Source: Romanomermis culicivorax (lineage: Eukaryota; Nematoda; Enoplea; Mermithida; Mermithidae). Taken from it: 64,000 bases of DNA. Where the stretch lies: the NCBI GenBank assembly GCA_963922205.1, contig CAWUHX010000294.1, forward strand, positions 1 through 64,000. The letters are read 5' to 3'. The position numbers and the translations under genes are program-made. Of the stretch, positions 26,601-35,558 are shown piece after piece; the first letter of the stretch is position 1, and each line of letters starts with the position of its first letter. The notes below the pieces were generated by a model that worked only from the letters and a program-made list of their open reading frames with translations, had not been told where the DNA came from and did no database searches.

Positions 26601-27591
26601 AAGGCATTCGAAGTAACATGACCTCACCACCGATGGCCAATCGCTTCACTCATTCTTTTTGAACAAATAAAAATGATCCGGTCTGGATTAACTCTGCTTT
26701 CATAATCAACATTGACATTTTACCATGCAAAGACACAATAAAGAAGGCTTCCCCCAAATCAGTCATTTTAGTTTTATGAAAAGTGTTTTTATTGAGTGAA
26801 GTTTAGCAGAATTACTGATTATTTTATTTTCCACCATTTAGAGAGAAAAATTCAGGGTGGCCTGAGCTATTTATAGCCATTATGGTAATGTTAAACTGCG
26901 CGTAAAATTTGCATAGATGAGACACATGGCTTGTTTAGTAGGACATACAATGCGCCAAAATAGGATGAGCGCCAAAGTGAGAGGGGCGCCAGAGTGAGAT
27001 GGGCGCCAGAGTGAGACACAATATACTTATCACCTCATAAACTTTTTACAAAGAAGTCGCTCGCCTGGCATAGTCAGCCACCTGGCATGGTCGGCCAAAT
27101 GCTAATGCTACATTTGGGGATATCGAATGGTCGGCCACATAGGACATTCGGTCATATGGTATGGTCAGTCATTCAGCATACAACGGACTTTTGAAACATT
27201 CACAAAATTATAAGACTGCTTTTATGCAGAAAGGGCCCTGAACTGTTCCCAGATTTATCGAAAATTTACTACAAATTTTAAATTCCAGGGCTGCGACTGC
27301 GACGATTGGGGTCCATGGTCTCAATGTACGCAACCGTGTGGCGGTTGCGGCTACGTTTTGCGTAGTCGCCGTTGCAACCGTAACAATTGCTATAACCAAG
27401 AGAAGAAGCACTGCAACTTCGCCCAATGCCCCTCGGGCACAAACGTCCTTATCAACAACGGTCAATTCGATTTGCTATTCAATGGGTGCTGCGTCGGTTC
27501 TTTTCCAGCTGATGGTCAATGCGGAGGCCTATCGAATGCTGTTAGCCAATTTTTCACTGGTCTCATTGCTAATGGTAGCGGCAAAAAATGA
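2190..27591 (+). CDS. Astacin-family zinc metalloprotease (astacin-EGF-CUB-TSP1), seven exons
   Basis: Secreted zinc endopeptidase with the domain order of nematode NAS group V, a group that includes moulting and hatching enzymes. Inferred exons are 2190-2603, 4010-4163, 4571-4699, 21745-22105, 23205-23356, 23539-23758 and 27289-27591. All junctions use GT-AG and phases agree. Visible: propeptide with an LSGD aspartate-switch-like motif; a basic RKKRK maturation site; the zinc motif [12 protein letters not shown] across the exon 2/3 junction; the Met-turn SVMHY at the start of exon 4; an EGF-like Cys cluster; a CUB domain over exons 4-6; and a TSP1 repeat starting DWGPWSQC. No stop or frameshift appears after splicing. 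The N-terminus is unresolved: the exon 1 frame has no convincing upstream ATG, so the start is placed at a good AG acceptor at 2188-2189; an internal ATG lies at 2213. Introns 3 (17 kb) and 6 (3.5 kb) are enlarged by repeats. Exact orthologue not assigned. Confidence 0.9.
3705..3911. mobile_element. Short TIR element (MITE) with GCCGTACGG-rich ends
   Basis: This 207 bp block in astacin intron 1 begins ACTATATTTCGCCGTACGG and ends with the near inverted complement CCGTACGGCGAAGTATAGT. The interior repeats GCCGTACGGCGCC-type palindromes. The CTTCGCCG end motif recurs at the ends of the 5060-20776 element, so the two may share a transposase family. No target duplication was resolved. Confidence 0.6.
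4010..4699 (+). other. Astacin exons 2 and 3: zinc-binding active site
   Basis: Exon 2 (4010-4163) encodes IEFINGDGC and the zinc helix, and ends at GA|GTAAGT. Exon 3 (4571-4699) completes the final Glu of the HExxHxxGFxHE motif and runs to NLPYEYG, with donor GG|GTAAAG. The next exon is 17 kb away and completes the split Gly codon to give GSVMHY. Confidence 0.9.
6047..6502 (+). repeat. 5' LTR of the old Ty3/gypsy element
   Basis: It begins TGTTGTAGTGTGCTTCC and ends AAATATAACA. It aligns along its length with the 3' LTR but lacks about 77 bp present there. The missing block starts at the centre of a hairpin visible in the 3' copy, which suggests hairpin-mediated loss. Confidence 0.85.
6503..6520 (+). 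promoter_or_regulatory. Possible primer binding site of the old Ty3 element
   Basis: Directly after the 5' LTR the sequence reads TTGGTGAGACACTTGG. A primer binding site normally begins TGG, complementary to the CCA end of a tRNA. No tRNA match was tested. Confidence 0.35.
6764..9290 (+). pseudogene. Degenerate gag region of the old Ty3 element
   Basis: The region starts with a Pro/Ala/Gln-rich open stretch (6764-7063) and continues as broken coding sequence in several frames. From 8842 one frame, rich in Ser/Pro/Thr, runs into the protease with only a few stops. No intact zinc knuckle was recognised. Assignment as gag rests on position between the 5' LTR and the protease. Confidence 0.5.
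9301..9669 (+). pseudogene. Retroviral-type aspartyl protease fragment (old Ty3 element)
   Basis: The translation shows the active-site signature [16 protein letters not shown] (DTG at about 9358-9366) and the second hallmark [16 protein letters not shown]. The frame holds one internal TGA (near 9440) and ends in TAA at 9667-9669. It lies in the same frame as the end of gag. Catalytic residues appear intact. Confidence 0.75.
10317..11848 (+). pseudogene. Reverse transcriptase and RNase H, broken (old Ty3 element)
   Basis: RT motifs are clear: [33 protein letters not shown] (motif A Asp present), [16 protein letters not shown], and the catalytic [12 protein letters not shown] (YIDD). RNase H follows with [18 protein letters not shown] and [13 protein letters not shown]. 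One frameshift lies near 10630 between motifs 3 and A; later stops occur near 11020, 11095, 11430 and 11478. Downstream coding sequence is cut by a hAT-type insertion at 11857. Confidence 0.85.
11857..12921. mobile_element. Non-autonomous hAT-type element inside the old Ty3 element
   Basis: Ends are CAGTGTTTTTTTTG (left) and CAGGTTTTTTTATTTG (right end, other strand). The flanking 8 bp are GCGCTATG (11849-11856) and GCGCTATT (12922-12929), a target duplication with one mismatch, as expected for hAT. The 1,065 bp interior is AT-rich and has no ORF of note; palindromic TTGTACATGTACAA sits near both ends. Retroelement coding sequence resumes directly after the insert. Confidence 0.8.
12930..14299 (+). 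pseudogene. Integrase, broken (old Ty3 element)
   Basis: After the hAT insert the frame shows a degenerate zinc-binding part ([20 protein letters not shown]) and a DDE core: [19 protein letters not shown] (first Asp), [17 protein letters not shown] (second Asp), [19 protein letters not shown] (Glu). The spacing and the aromatic-rich C-terminal part fit Ty3/gypsy integrases. At least six in-frame stops are present. The pol frame ends with TAA at 14297-14299. Confidence 0.8.
14827..19593 (+). pseudogene. Accessory ORF region after pol (ORF3-like), degenerate
   Basis: About 4.8 kb of coding-like sequence fills the place where an envelope gene would lie. Open blocks are 15906-16199 (basic [11 protein letters not shown]), 16203-16448, 16575-17789 (404 codons, rich in Pro, Thr and Ala) and 17719-18111. 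From 17719 to 19593 one frame continues through about ten stops, most of them TGA, past an R/H/D/Y-rich block ([20 protein letters not shown] near 18118). The last 190 bases encode either a hydrophobic stretch (frame of the TAA at 19591) or a Cys/His-rich stretch (another frame); I cannot decide. No envelope signature was recognised. Function unknown; the 404-codon block resembles, from memory, R. culicivorax hypothetical proteins. Confidence 0.5.
20150..20167 (+). promoter_or_regulatory. Polypurine tract of the old Ty3 element
   Basis: GGCAAGGGGGGAGGGG directly precedes the 3' LTR. This is the expected position and composition for the plus-strand primer of reverse transcription. Confidence 0.75.
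20168..20700 (+). repeat. 3' LTR of the old Ty3/gypsy element
   Basis: It begins TGTTGTAGTGTGTTTCC and ends AAATACAACA. Compared with the 5' LTR it has about 77 extra bases near 20540-20615. A hairpin at 20519-20549 pairs CAAATTAG with CTAATTTG. Substitutions relative to the 5' LTR are frequent, in keeping with an old insertion. Confidence 0.85.
21745..22105 (+). other. Astacin exon 4: Met-turn, EGF-like module, start of CUB
   Basis: Acceptor TTTCAG|AAGC. It starts with the Met-turn SVMHYDGF, continues through INMAYCG into an EGF-like stretch rich in Cys ([20 protein letters not shown]), then the CUB opening [10 protein letters not shown]. The donor AAA|GTGAGG leaves phase 0, matching exon 5. 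Confidence 0.9.
22106..23204 (+). other. Astacin intron 4
   Basis: AT-rich sequence without convincing coding content, bounded by AAA|GTGAGG and TTGTTCTAG. No transposon ends were recognised. Confidence 0.7.
23205..23758 (+). other. Astacin exons 5 and 6: CUB domain and Pro-rich linker
   Basis: Exon 5 (23205-23356) gives [17 protein letters not shown] and a Cys-X3-Cys pair typical of CUB. Exon 6 (23539-23758) gives the last CUB strands and then a Pro/Thr/Gln-rich linker. The exon 6 donor is taken as CAA|GTAAGT, a consensus site; an alternative GT lies five bases upstream. Intron 5 (182 bp) has ordinary size. Confidence 0.88.
25310..27190. repeat. Inverted GGCCGACC-type repeat blocks in astacin intron 6
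   Basis: A block at about 25315-25435 repeats units such as TGGCCGACCATGCTATGTGG. A block at about 27060-27180 contains the same units on the opposite strand (GGCATGGTCGGCCA). They bracket the 25939-27016 element and may be the ends of a larger, older TIR element into which it inserted. Exact termini were not found. Confidence 0.45.
25939..27016. mobile_element. TIR element whose ends are minisatellites (TCTCACTTTGGCGCCC units)
   Basis: The left end (25939-26160) holds about nine variants of a 16-20 bp unit such as TCTCACTTTGGCGCCCG. The right end (about 26965-27016) holds four units in inverted orientation, closing GAGTGAGACACA, which mirrors the opening TGTGTCTCACTTTG. Length is about 1.08 kb. 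The interior contains a possible coding relic near 26440-26560 and AT-rich DNA. Target duplication not resolved. Confidence 0.6.
27289..27591 (+). other. Astacin exon 7: TSP1 repeat and C-terminus
   Basis: After TTCCAG|GGC the exon encodes a thrombospondin type 1 repeat ([12 protein letters not shown], then [13 protein letters not shown]) and a Cys-containing tail that ends in TGA at 27589-27591. No consensus AATAAA is evident close downstream. Confidence 0.88.
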
Positions 27592-28669
27592 TTTTTTACA
27601 TTTCTTCTCGACCATGTTATTGTATAAATGTGCATACTATACTTACATAGAAAACAATTGTCTCGGAATAATTGAAAATTTTACGTTGTTTAGTTGATCC
27701 AAAACTTTTTACTGAGTCGAATCGATATGTGGAGGATCATTATCATGATTCTTGTTAGCAGTAAGGCTGGACCGCATAGGTCGTATGGTTAAGCATATCC
27801 CTATCTTTTGTGTATTACCTATAATTTGTCATTTTTGGTCGATTTATAGGTTGTATGGTAAGCATATACAGTCGATTTTTTTGTCGATTTATGGGTCCTA
27901 TGGTTAAGCATACAGGTTCTGGAGTTACCCTAATAGTAGAATTATGGTAATTTTTGGATTACAGTAATAGTAGAGTTAGGGTAATAGTCCTATTACTGTA
28001 AGTGGAAAAGGAAAATTGATGAACAAAAAATGGAAAAAGGAAAACTAAAATGAACAAAAAAATTGGAAAAAAAGAAAGCATGTATAAAAATGACTTCCTC
28101 TGTAGGCAGACGAAGTCTTTCAAAAATTTGCACCCCCGGACCCCTTTTTTCAAAAGGGTGCCATTTGCAGGCATAAATATGGCCAGAGGTCCCATTCCTG
28201 AATGATCGTTCCAGTCAGTAGTTGTCAGATTGGTCTGTTCTATAAGTAAAATCTCGAAAAAGTCTATACGCAATGAAACATTATTCCTAGGGGTGCATGC
28301 GTATAAATTTGATTGCCTGCGAAAAAATGATGAAAAAGGTCTTTTATAGAAAAAAATAACCAGAATTAGCTGGGTATAGAAAGCATGTAAAAAATTTGGA
28401 GATCTTGGAGCACTCAAATAAAATCTTTACGTATCAAATCAAAAATCTTTTAAATCAATGTATCAATTTTGTTTTATTGTAAAATAATCATTTAGTCCAA
28501 CCATGAGGAAAGAATCAAAAGTTACATTTCAAAATACATTCATCATATACGACCCTAAATTTTTTCAAAGTTTTAGGGGTAACAACTCTAGGATCTTGCT
28601 GGCGCTCAATGCAAAGACTGTGCACATTTACTTCTTCTTGTCCATAGTTTTTTCAAAAGCAAAAACCAT
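27592..28669. other. Spacer between the astacin gene and the Maverick polymerase
   Basis: No gene supported. Around 27770-27915 a short unit containing GTCGTATGGTTAAGCATAT or close variants occurs three times. Around 27910-28000 GTAATAGTAGAGTTAGGG-type units recur. The left terminus of the Maverick should lie here or further left, but no terminal inverted repeat was identified. Confidence 0.5.
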
Positions 28670-31600
28670 TCAACGTGGTGAATTAAAATTAACTTTTTTC
28701 ATAGCATCTGATGACAAGGTGGTACTATGAACCTTGATCACATGATGATATTGTTCGGTAGATGGTGCATACAGTTTGTAAGCATAATTCTTAGGACCTC
28801 CGCTGATGGATTCTGTAATGTAGGATACAGGGCCACATTCACATAACTCATCAGTCATTTTGCCCAAGCACCAACCTGTTGGTACTTGATATTGTTGTTT
28901 GTCAACCATGACAAGTAAATAATGCTATCCATATCAAAATACAATACTCCACTTTTTAAGCATATGATGTAAGAATATAACTTTAGTCGAGCCTGACCTG
29001 TCCTATAAGCTGCTATAATGGCATTAGTATTACCCATAACCTCAGCAAAAGCGTCATTTGGACAATAAGTCGTTGACACAATTTGCTTATTGATTAATCT
29101 AACATTTTTAATAACATTGACAACATTCATTACTAGTTCAAAATACTCTTTAGGTGCATTGTGGATGATAGTCTTGTCCATATTGTTTTGTTGACTAAAC
29201 TAAAATTATAAAACAATAACTAAAATAAATACAAAAACTATGCAAAACTCCTTTCCCCTAAATGAATTTAACATTAGTTTGGCCAAAGCTCTATTTCCAG
29301 GATTTTTCAAAATTCTCGAGGAATCTAATGAAACATTCTCTCTATTGTAGTCCTCCATTCCATATTCATGTTTTTGCTCATTTGTCTGAGCTCTAGCAGG
29401 GTAACCTTCACTCTCTTATAAAAAACAGTGATAAAAAATTACTACATTTTAAAAATTATAAAGCTTACTAGTTCCATTTTTATAAAAGTGTTGACATATT
29501 GAGTGAATAAACCACCCTCGGGGTTTTTGGTTGGATGATATTGTTCAACTTTGTCATAATGCCAAACTTCAAAAATCTTGAGGATCTAAAACAAAAATGA
29601 AAATACTTGTATACAAAAGGCAAATTATTACAGTAAAAATATACCTTATATCCTTTCCTTAAGGTTTTGTATAATTCTATTGTAACCCATGTACCATCTA
29701 ATGCTCGATCTTGGTCATTATGCTCACATATAGTCATTAGTGAATCATGGGTGCAAGTTTTGCATAAAGGGAACAGCAATTTACCACCATGTTGATATAG
29801 GGAAACATTGTGTAAGAGTTTACGATGTGGCAAAACCATACACTTGATTAAACCCTCATTAGGTTGAGAAATTGAGCTGAACTCTGAAAAGCCTTCAGTC
29901 AGGATTTTTGGATGACCGGTGAGGTATTTCCCATATTTGTTGACAAACCAGTATAAAGTGCACACATCCACATAATTGATCTTTTGGGCAGGTGTTCCAT
30001 CTTCATTGTACTTAATTTTGCCATATAATTTTCCCACATTTCAACTGTGTGTTAACGGACCAATTGAAGTTCCATAGCATGATTAAATGTGTGCTCATAT
30101 GCATCACTTGCTTTTGTATCGTTATCAGCTGTTAATTGATGCGTATTTTTCATACATTTGAGACAACCATGCCAATAACGACTGTAAAATTCATAATCAG
30201 TTGTTCCTTTAACTAATGAACAAATAGCTATTGATATTTTTAAAATTTTGACAAAATTACCTGATAAACCATCAACCTTGCATTTTCCAATTTGAACTGC
30301 ACCACCATTAAGTTTATGTCGAATATGCAGTTTTTCATTTTTATAGGTTAATCATTTTAACAATTTTAAGGCCATAACTGATTGTCTTTCTTCTTTGCCG
30401 TAACCTTTGTATGGTATTACTCCAATACTTTTTGGTTTCAAAAATTACTGTCCAAAAACAAGATTAGGGGCCCTGCAATAGTTATCCATTTTTCAAAAGG
30501 ATCAACATCTGTTTCCTCCATAAAAATATCCCAAAATTTCATGCAACATTGCCCTAAAACTTGCACATCGCTACAACTGTAATCGAGTAATTTGTTGTCA
30601 AAGTTAAACTGACACTCCTAAACAAGGATACCCTTCTAAAGGCAAAATTTCTATACTTTTCACAAACTTACTGCTTCAAGCTTTCCATTATACCACTCCA
30701 AAAAAGTGGCATGAGCTGCAGGTTTCATATCATTGTAACCACACATGTCTCGCAAAGGATATGGTCCAATATATCCATAATTTTCCTTTCTATCAAAGAA
30801 ACTCGAAAAATATCCTTTACATATTTCACTTATCCCAAATGTTTTCCGTAGAGCCACTAGAGGCATTGGAAGAAAGTTCAAAGAATCAATAATTTTTATT
30901 AATCCTACTTTGATATGCATCAATTCTGAACGTGTATAAATAAAATAAAATAAATAAATAAATGAAAATTAAAAACTATAAAACAAGTCACTAATTTACC
31001 CTTATTAATGATATTTAGTTTATGATGACCCTTGCGGTACAAAAATTGCATTATAAACTGTCCATTGAATCCTCCAGAATTATGTGCTATGGCTGTAATG
31101 TTTTTCATATCTTTTCCAAAAAGGTACTCACAGAAATTGTTTAGACATGTAGATATTTTGAATACATGCTCTCATTGAAAACAAGTTTTGCAACAAAAAT
31201 CTCCTTCACTTTGAAGACACTGATCACATACAGTATGAACAATGCATAAATTTGGTTCATGTTCTAATACATTGCCTATTTCTGTTTGTTGTAAAACTTT
31301 TTCCAGCGTAGTCTCAAAATCATAAAAAACAAATTTTTGATTAATTGGACACTTATTGGTGATTCCTGTTTCATCATCAACTAGACAAGTATTGTCACCA
31401 TTAACACCCTCATCAATTGTTTCAAATACATCTTCCTCCTCAACTTCCTCGCTACCAACAGGTTGCATGAAACATAAATGTCCTAAAATTTAAAAATTTA
31501 AACAGAGATAAAAATAATAGCTTATCTAATACCTTTTCTTGGTATGCTCTTATTGCATGTTTATCATTCAAAAGAATCGCAATTACTAGGCTTAGAATGT

Positions 31601-33087
31601 GCTTACCCAACCAGTGTATCACATTGCTCGCACACTTTGAAGGGGTCACAAATAGATACCCCAGTTTTTTGACATTTCAATTGTCCTTTTTGAGTAGAAA
31701 CAAACTTGTGTCGAGAAAATACTCATCATTTTTAAAATATCAGTGACAATCTTTGCATTTTTGAGCATTAAATTGATTACATGGGGGTGTATTGTAACAC
31801 AAAGCAGAAAAGTTTTTGCATCTATGTTCCACTTTGTTATTATAAGCTAAATCTCAATAAGGACAAAAGTGACCATGGTCAAAAAAACCAGGCATCTTTG
31901 TAATGATTGAGTAATGGTTATCATGGTGGTAAATATTCAAAACATGCCTTGCTTCAGGTCCTTAAAACTCTATATGTACAAACAATAACAGAAAAGTAAA
32001 AACACACCAGCCTCTAAATATTAAATCCTTAAACCATTCTTTGCTAAAAATTTTGATTTGATAATCCGGTAATAGAACAGTTTGCAGTTTTTCCCATTGA
32101 TGAAATCCGCAAGACCCTTGATGATTAGCTAAACCTGCAATAGCAATAGCAGCAAAGGCTCGAGCTCTAGCAATAGCAATAGCTAGAGCTCGAGCAAAAC
32201 AGAAATCATCAGTGTTGTTGATTTGAAAAATGCAGTGCTTGTCTTTCAGGAAATTGTTATGCTTTAAATATTGATGAGCATTGTGAATAGCTTAAATTAA
32301 AAAAGAAAATAAGCAAAGAAAAATGAAAAGAAAAGTTTTTAAAAAAATGTTAAAATGCAACCAAGTGAGTAAGTAAGTAAATAAGTAATTTAATTAGCTT
32401 ACTGCTACCGTCAGGTGGTGTTACAAAAATAGTATGAATTGTAGCTTGGCGACTATCAATTTGGATTTGATCATTTGATTCGAGAACAGCATTAAGAGTG
32501 TTTACGATCAAATCACCTGTTAAAGCATGTTTTGGTCTAAAGGGTATCAAAAGGCGACCTTTTGTCAAATCTGGATGGTCAACGAAAAACCCCATAAGCA
32601 TATTATCGTTGACATTCTCTAAAATTTGCTAAACTATGCCTTGAAATGTTGGCACAAGTTAAGCATTTAAATCATCTATACATTCAGTATTACGAAAGTT
32701 CAAAGAGTACTCATGACCTTCAGTATTAAAACATCTAATATTCATGGTACTGGGTTGACCTAATTCAAAAAAAACTGTCTGCAACAAAAGATGAGTTTGT
32801 TATACCTCCACCAACAATTTGAACTGGTTAGTAAATTTCTTCTTCATTGGAACTGTATAATGTATAACTTTTGTACTGATCATTTTCATCATCTTCATAA
32901 TCTAATATAGTTCCTTCTCCATCTGAAATATTATTATTGAGTGTTTTTCCTCTTCTTCTTCCTGGTAGGTAATATTCTCTAAATCCTCATCCACCACCAC
33001 GTCCTCTTCATCAGAAGTAATATCCTCTAAAATTTCCATAGGTATGTCGTCTTCGTCCGAAGTGATATCTTCCTAAATAGGTTTCAT
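28670..33087 (-). pseudogene. Polinton protein-primed family B DNA polymerase, intron-containing and broken
   Basis: Replicates the element. Visible, N to C: acidic start; an N-terminal segment GFFVDHPDLTKGRLLIPFR; exonuclease motif FVFYDFETTLEKV; IAHNSGGFNGQFIMQFL (exo II region); LGQCCMKFWDIFMEE; palm-type KINYVDVCTLYWFVNKYGKY; LAKLMLNSFRGK; GVLYFDMDSIIYLS (the YxDTDS motif, with Met for Thr); SGGPKNYAYKL. Eight short introns are inferred (window coordinates): 32291-32402, 31961-32007, 31483-31532, 30926-30999, 30618-30671, 29586-29644, 29415-29468 and 29200-29250; seven have GT-AG ends and the last has GA at the donor. Several stops (for example near 31170) and frameshifts (near 30040 and 28900) show loss of function. 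Confidence 0.82.
32158..32195. repeat. Perfect 14-bp-arm hairpin inside the polymerase gene
   Basis: GCTCGAGCTCTAGC (32158-32171) and GCTAGAGCTCGAGC (32182-32195) are exact reverse complements around a 10-base loop. In the polymerase frame this gives an Ala/Arg/Ile-rich repeat, so a short palindromic expansion appears to have been inserted or grown in the coding sequence. Confidence 0.75.
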
Positions 33088-33403
33088 TATATAGATTATC
33101 CAAACTGAAACTAGAAAAAAACTAGAAAACACACCTATTCACCAAAATTTATACAGTAATAATGAAAAATATTTTATAAATTAGCAAAAACCATTAATTC
33201 TACGGTAGAGTTTTAATTATTGTTTAGGACCCTGTCATAGTAGTTTTCTTTTTTATGATGGGAAAGCTTTAAAGACCTCTATAACTCATGAACACGTGGC
33301 CATATCATTTCTTTAGCTTGTTTTACTAGCATATAACCAGATAAAACCAGTTGAAACACTTGTTTCACAGTACAACTCTAGTATTTTTGTTTTGATTCTT
33401 AAT

Positions 33404-34480
33404 ACTATTTATCCCAAAATACCAGGAAATGGCAAAAAGGAGAATATGTTTCTCCTGTTTGCTTTTTTCAATGGCTTAAAAGTTCGATACTAGGCCTCCC
33501 CATCATTTTATTTAAGCAAAATTCCACTGAAAAAAAGTTTCCATTTTCTGAGAAACATATATGCACCCATTATCTTAGTGATTACTGAAAAGGCCATTGC
33601 ACAAAAATGGGATAAATTATTGAAAATTTTGATTATTAGTCACTAAAACTGATTATTTACAGAAGAAAAAACTTTGGTTTAATGAAAAACAGAATTCTTA
33701 GTAATTATTTATGTGTCTTTCTTTGTTAGAATTTTGCTGGATTGTATACAATGGAGTGGCCTACTATTGACTTTTATGCTCAGTGAAATATGGGGCAAGA
33801 AGGAGAAACATATTAATCTTTTTGCCACTTCCTGGTATTTTATAGAAAATGGTTATTCTTATGAATGCAAAAACTCAACAAAATGTAAAATGTTTGAAAC
33901 AGTATATTTTTTGAAATTTGTAAAAAAATTGATCAAAAATCCTATCCAATCAGCTGTGATACATGATGGTACAAACTATTTGATTAACCAAATTCTGTGG
34001 TTTTTAATCTCTTCGTTTTTTTAGACAACTACTGGATTGAGGATCAAACCATACCTTCTGGTTCCTTGTGATTGTGATACTTGTACTGATCATCAGTTTG
34101 TTATTTCTGTATATGTGGTTTTTGTCAATTATAGCATATTTTTGACAAGCCGGTAATGAATTTTATACATGCAGTCTGAGGCATCATGTGCTCTATCCTG
34201 AAAAAAGAAGTATTGTATAATGTGGAGTAATCATGTAGGACTGTAAAAATTGCTACAGGACAAGTGAATTTCATGCACAGAGGCTTAAAAACGTTTTTGT
34301 CTTTTAAAAAACTGGGGGCATATATGTTTCTCAGAAAATAGAAACTTTTTTTCAGTTAGAATTTTGCTTAAATAAAATGATGGGGAGGGCTAGTATCGAA
34401 CTTTTAAGCCATTGAAAAAAGCAAAAAGGAGAAACATGTTCTCCTTTTTGCCATTTCCTGGCATTTTAGGATAAATATCG
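33404..34480. mobile_element. Foldback-type element with ~165 bp inverted arms
   Basis: The arms at 33404-33569 and 34315-34480 are inverted copies at roughly 90% identity by eye. Both contain CAGGAAATGGCAAAAAGGAG or its complement, GGCTTAAAAGTTCGATACTAG and CTGAGAAACATATATGC. The spacer (about 745 bp) carries a third, weaker copy of the GGAGAAACAT...TTGCCACTTCCTGGTATTTTA segment near 33800. No transposase ORF. It sits between the polymerase and the plus-strand genes of the Maverick. Confidence 0.65.
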
Positions 34481-35550
34481 TACTTTCTAGCCCCCGCAAG
34501 AAAGGTATAAAAAAATTAGTGAAAGTTACAGTATGCAGAAATTGTGATTTAACCCCAAAAACATAGTTGACACAAGTTTGGACGATGGAAATCTTGTTTA
34601 ACATAGGTCGGCACAAAAAAATTTCTGGGGGATCCACCAAAAAATTTTTTCGATTGTTTTGCTCAAAAATCACTTTGTTGCTCTGAAAGGTTGTTTTATC
34701 CCATTTCTCAATGTGCTGCATCTTTTGGCATACAATCTTCAGCTCAAGAATGGAGAAATTTTCAACCTTAAAAATATGTGGTACCTAGACTGAAAACATT
34801 TGAAATTAGAGTTTAAAAACAGGCAAGGATGAGATAATTTTAACTGAAATCGTCCTTTCTTTCATTTTTAGCAATTTATTTCTACAAAATGGCTCAAACA
34901 AATTTTTGACTTGGACCTCCAGAGGGAGGTCCAGACCCCCCATGCATATGTATGTTGTCCACTGTGAGCATAAGCATAAATTAACTAAACTAAAATAACT
35001 AACAATCAACAAAGATATAAGCTCTGACTATAATGAGATTTGCATACTAGATACTCAATAAATGGATATAAAATATACGAAAAAACATTACTCATGTTCA
35101 ATTTGACACATCACAACCAAAATTTGATCAAAAATAACTAAATCAACAGTACAGTATACATGTAATTATTATAATGAATTAGGCACAAAGAAAAGTTTTT
35201 ATAAAGATAACAATCATAAACTGTAACAATTAGACAGTGGTCCTGCTAATAACCCTGCTCATGCTCAAAACTTTGTCGTTGTTTTGGGTCCTTAAATTCC
35301 CCAGTATTTTGAACTCTGTGTTGAGAAAAATTTCCACTGATTTTTGTGTTGAGAAAAATTTCCAATGCGTTATCAACACGGGCTAAAAGATGTTGGTTAA
35401 GAGCAAAGTGGTTTCAGTATGATTTACCAACATATTTAATGGAACAAAATGAAGTTTATCTAAAGAAGTGAGATGATATGATTTTTTCTTTCTTTCTTTC
35501 CTTCTTTCTTTAACAATTTTGGAGGTTAAAATGTTCTTTATTTCTTTCAG
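34481..35550. other. Non-coding spacer ending in a pyrimidine-rich acceptor
   Basis: No gene supported. A TTTCTTTCTTTCCTTCTTTC tract at about 35486-35513 and TTTATTTCTTTCAG at 35537-35550 look like a 3' splice region for the gene that starts at 35559. Confidence 0.45.
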
Positions 35551-35558
35551 AGCTTATA

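Noticed and set aside
27959..28417. 152-codon minus-strand ORF beside the Maverick polymerase
   Set aside because: Composition is Phe/Leu-rich from AT-rich DNA, with no family match and no sign of splicing to the polymerase.
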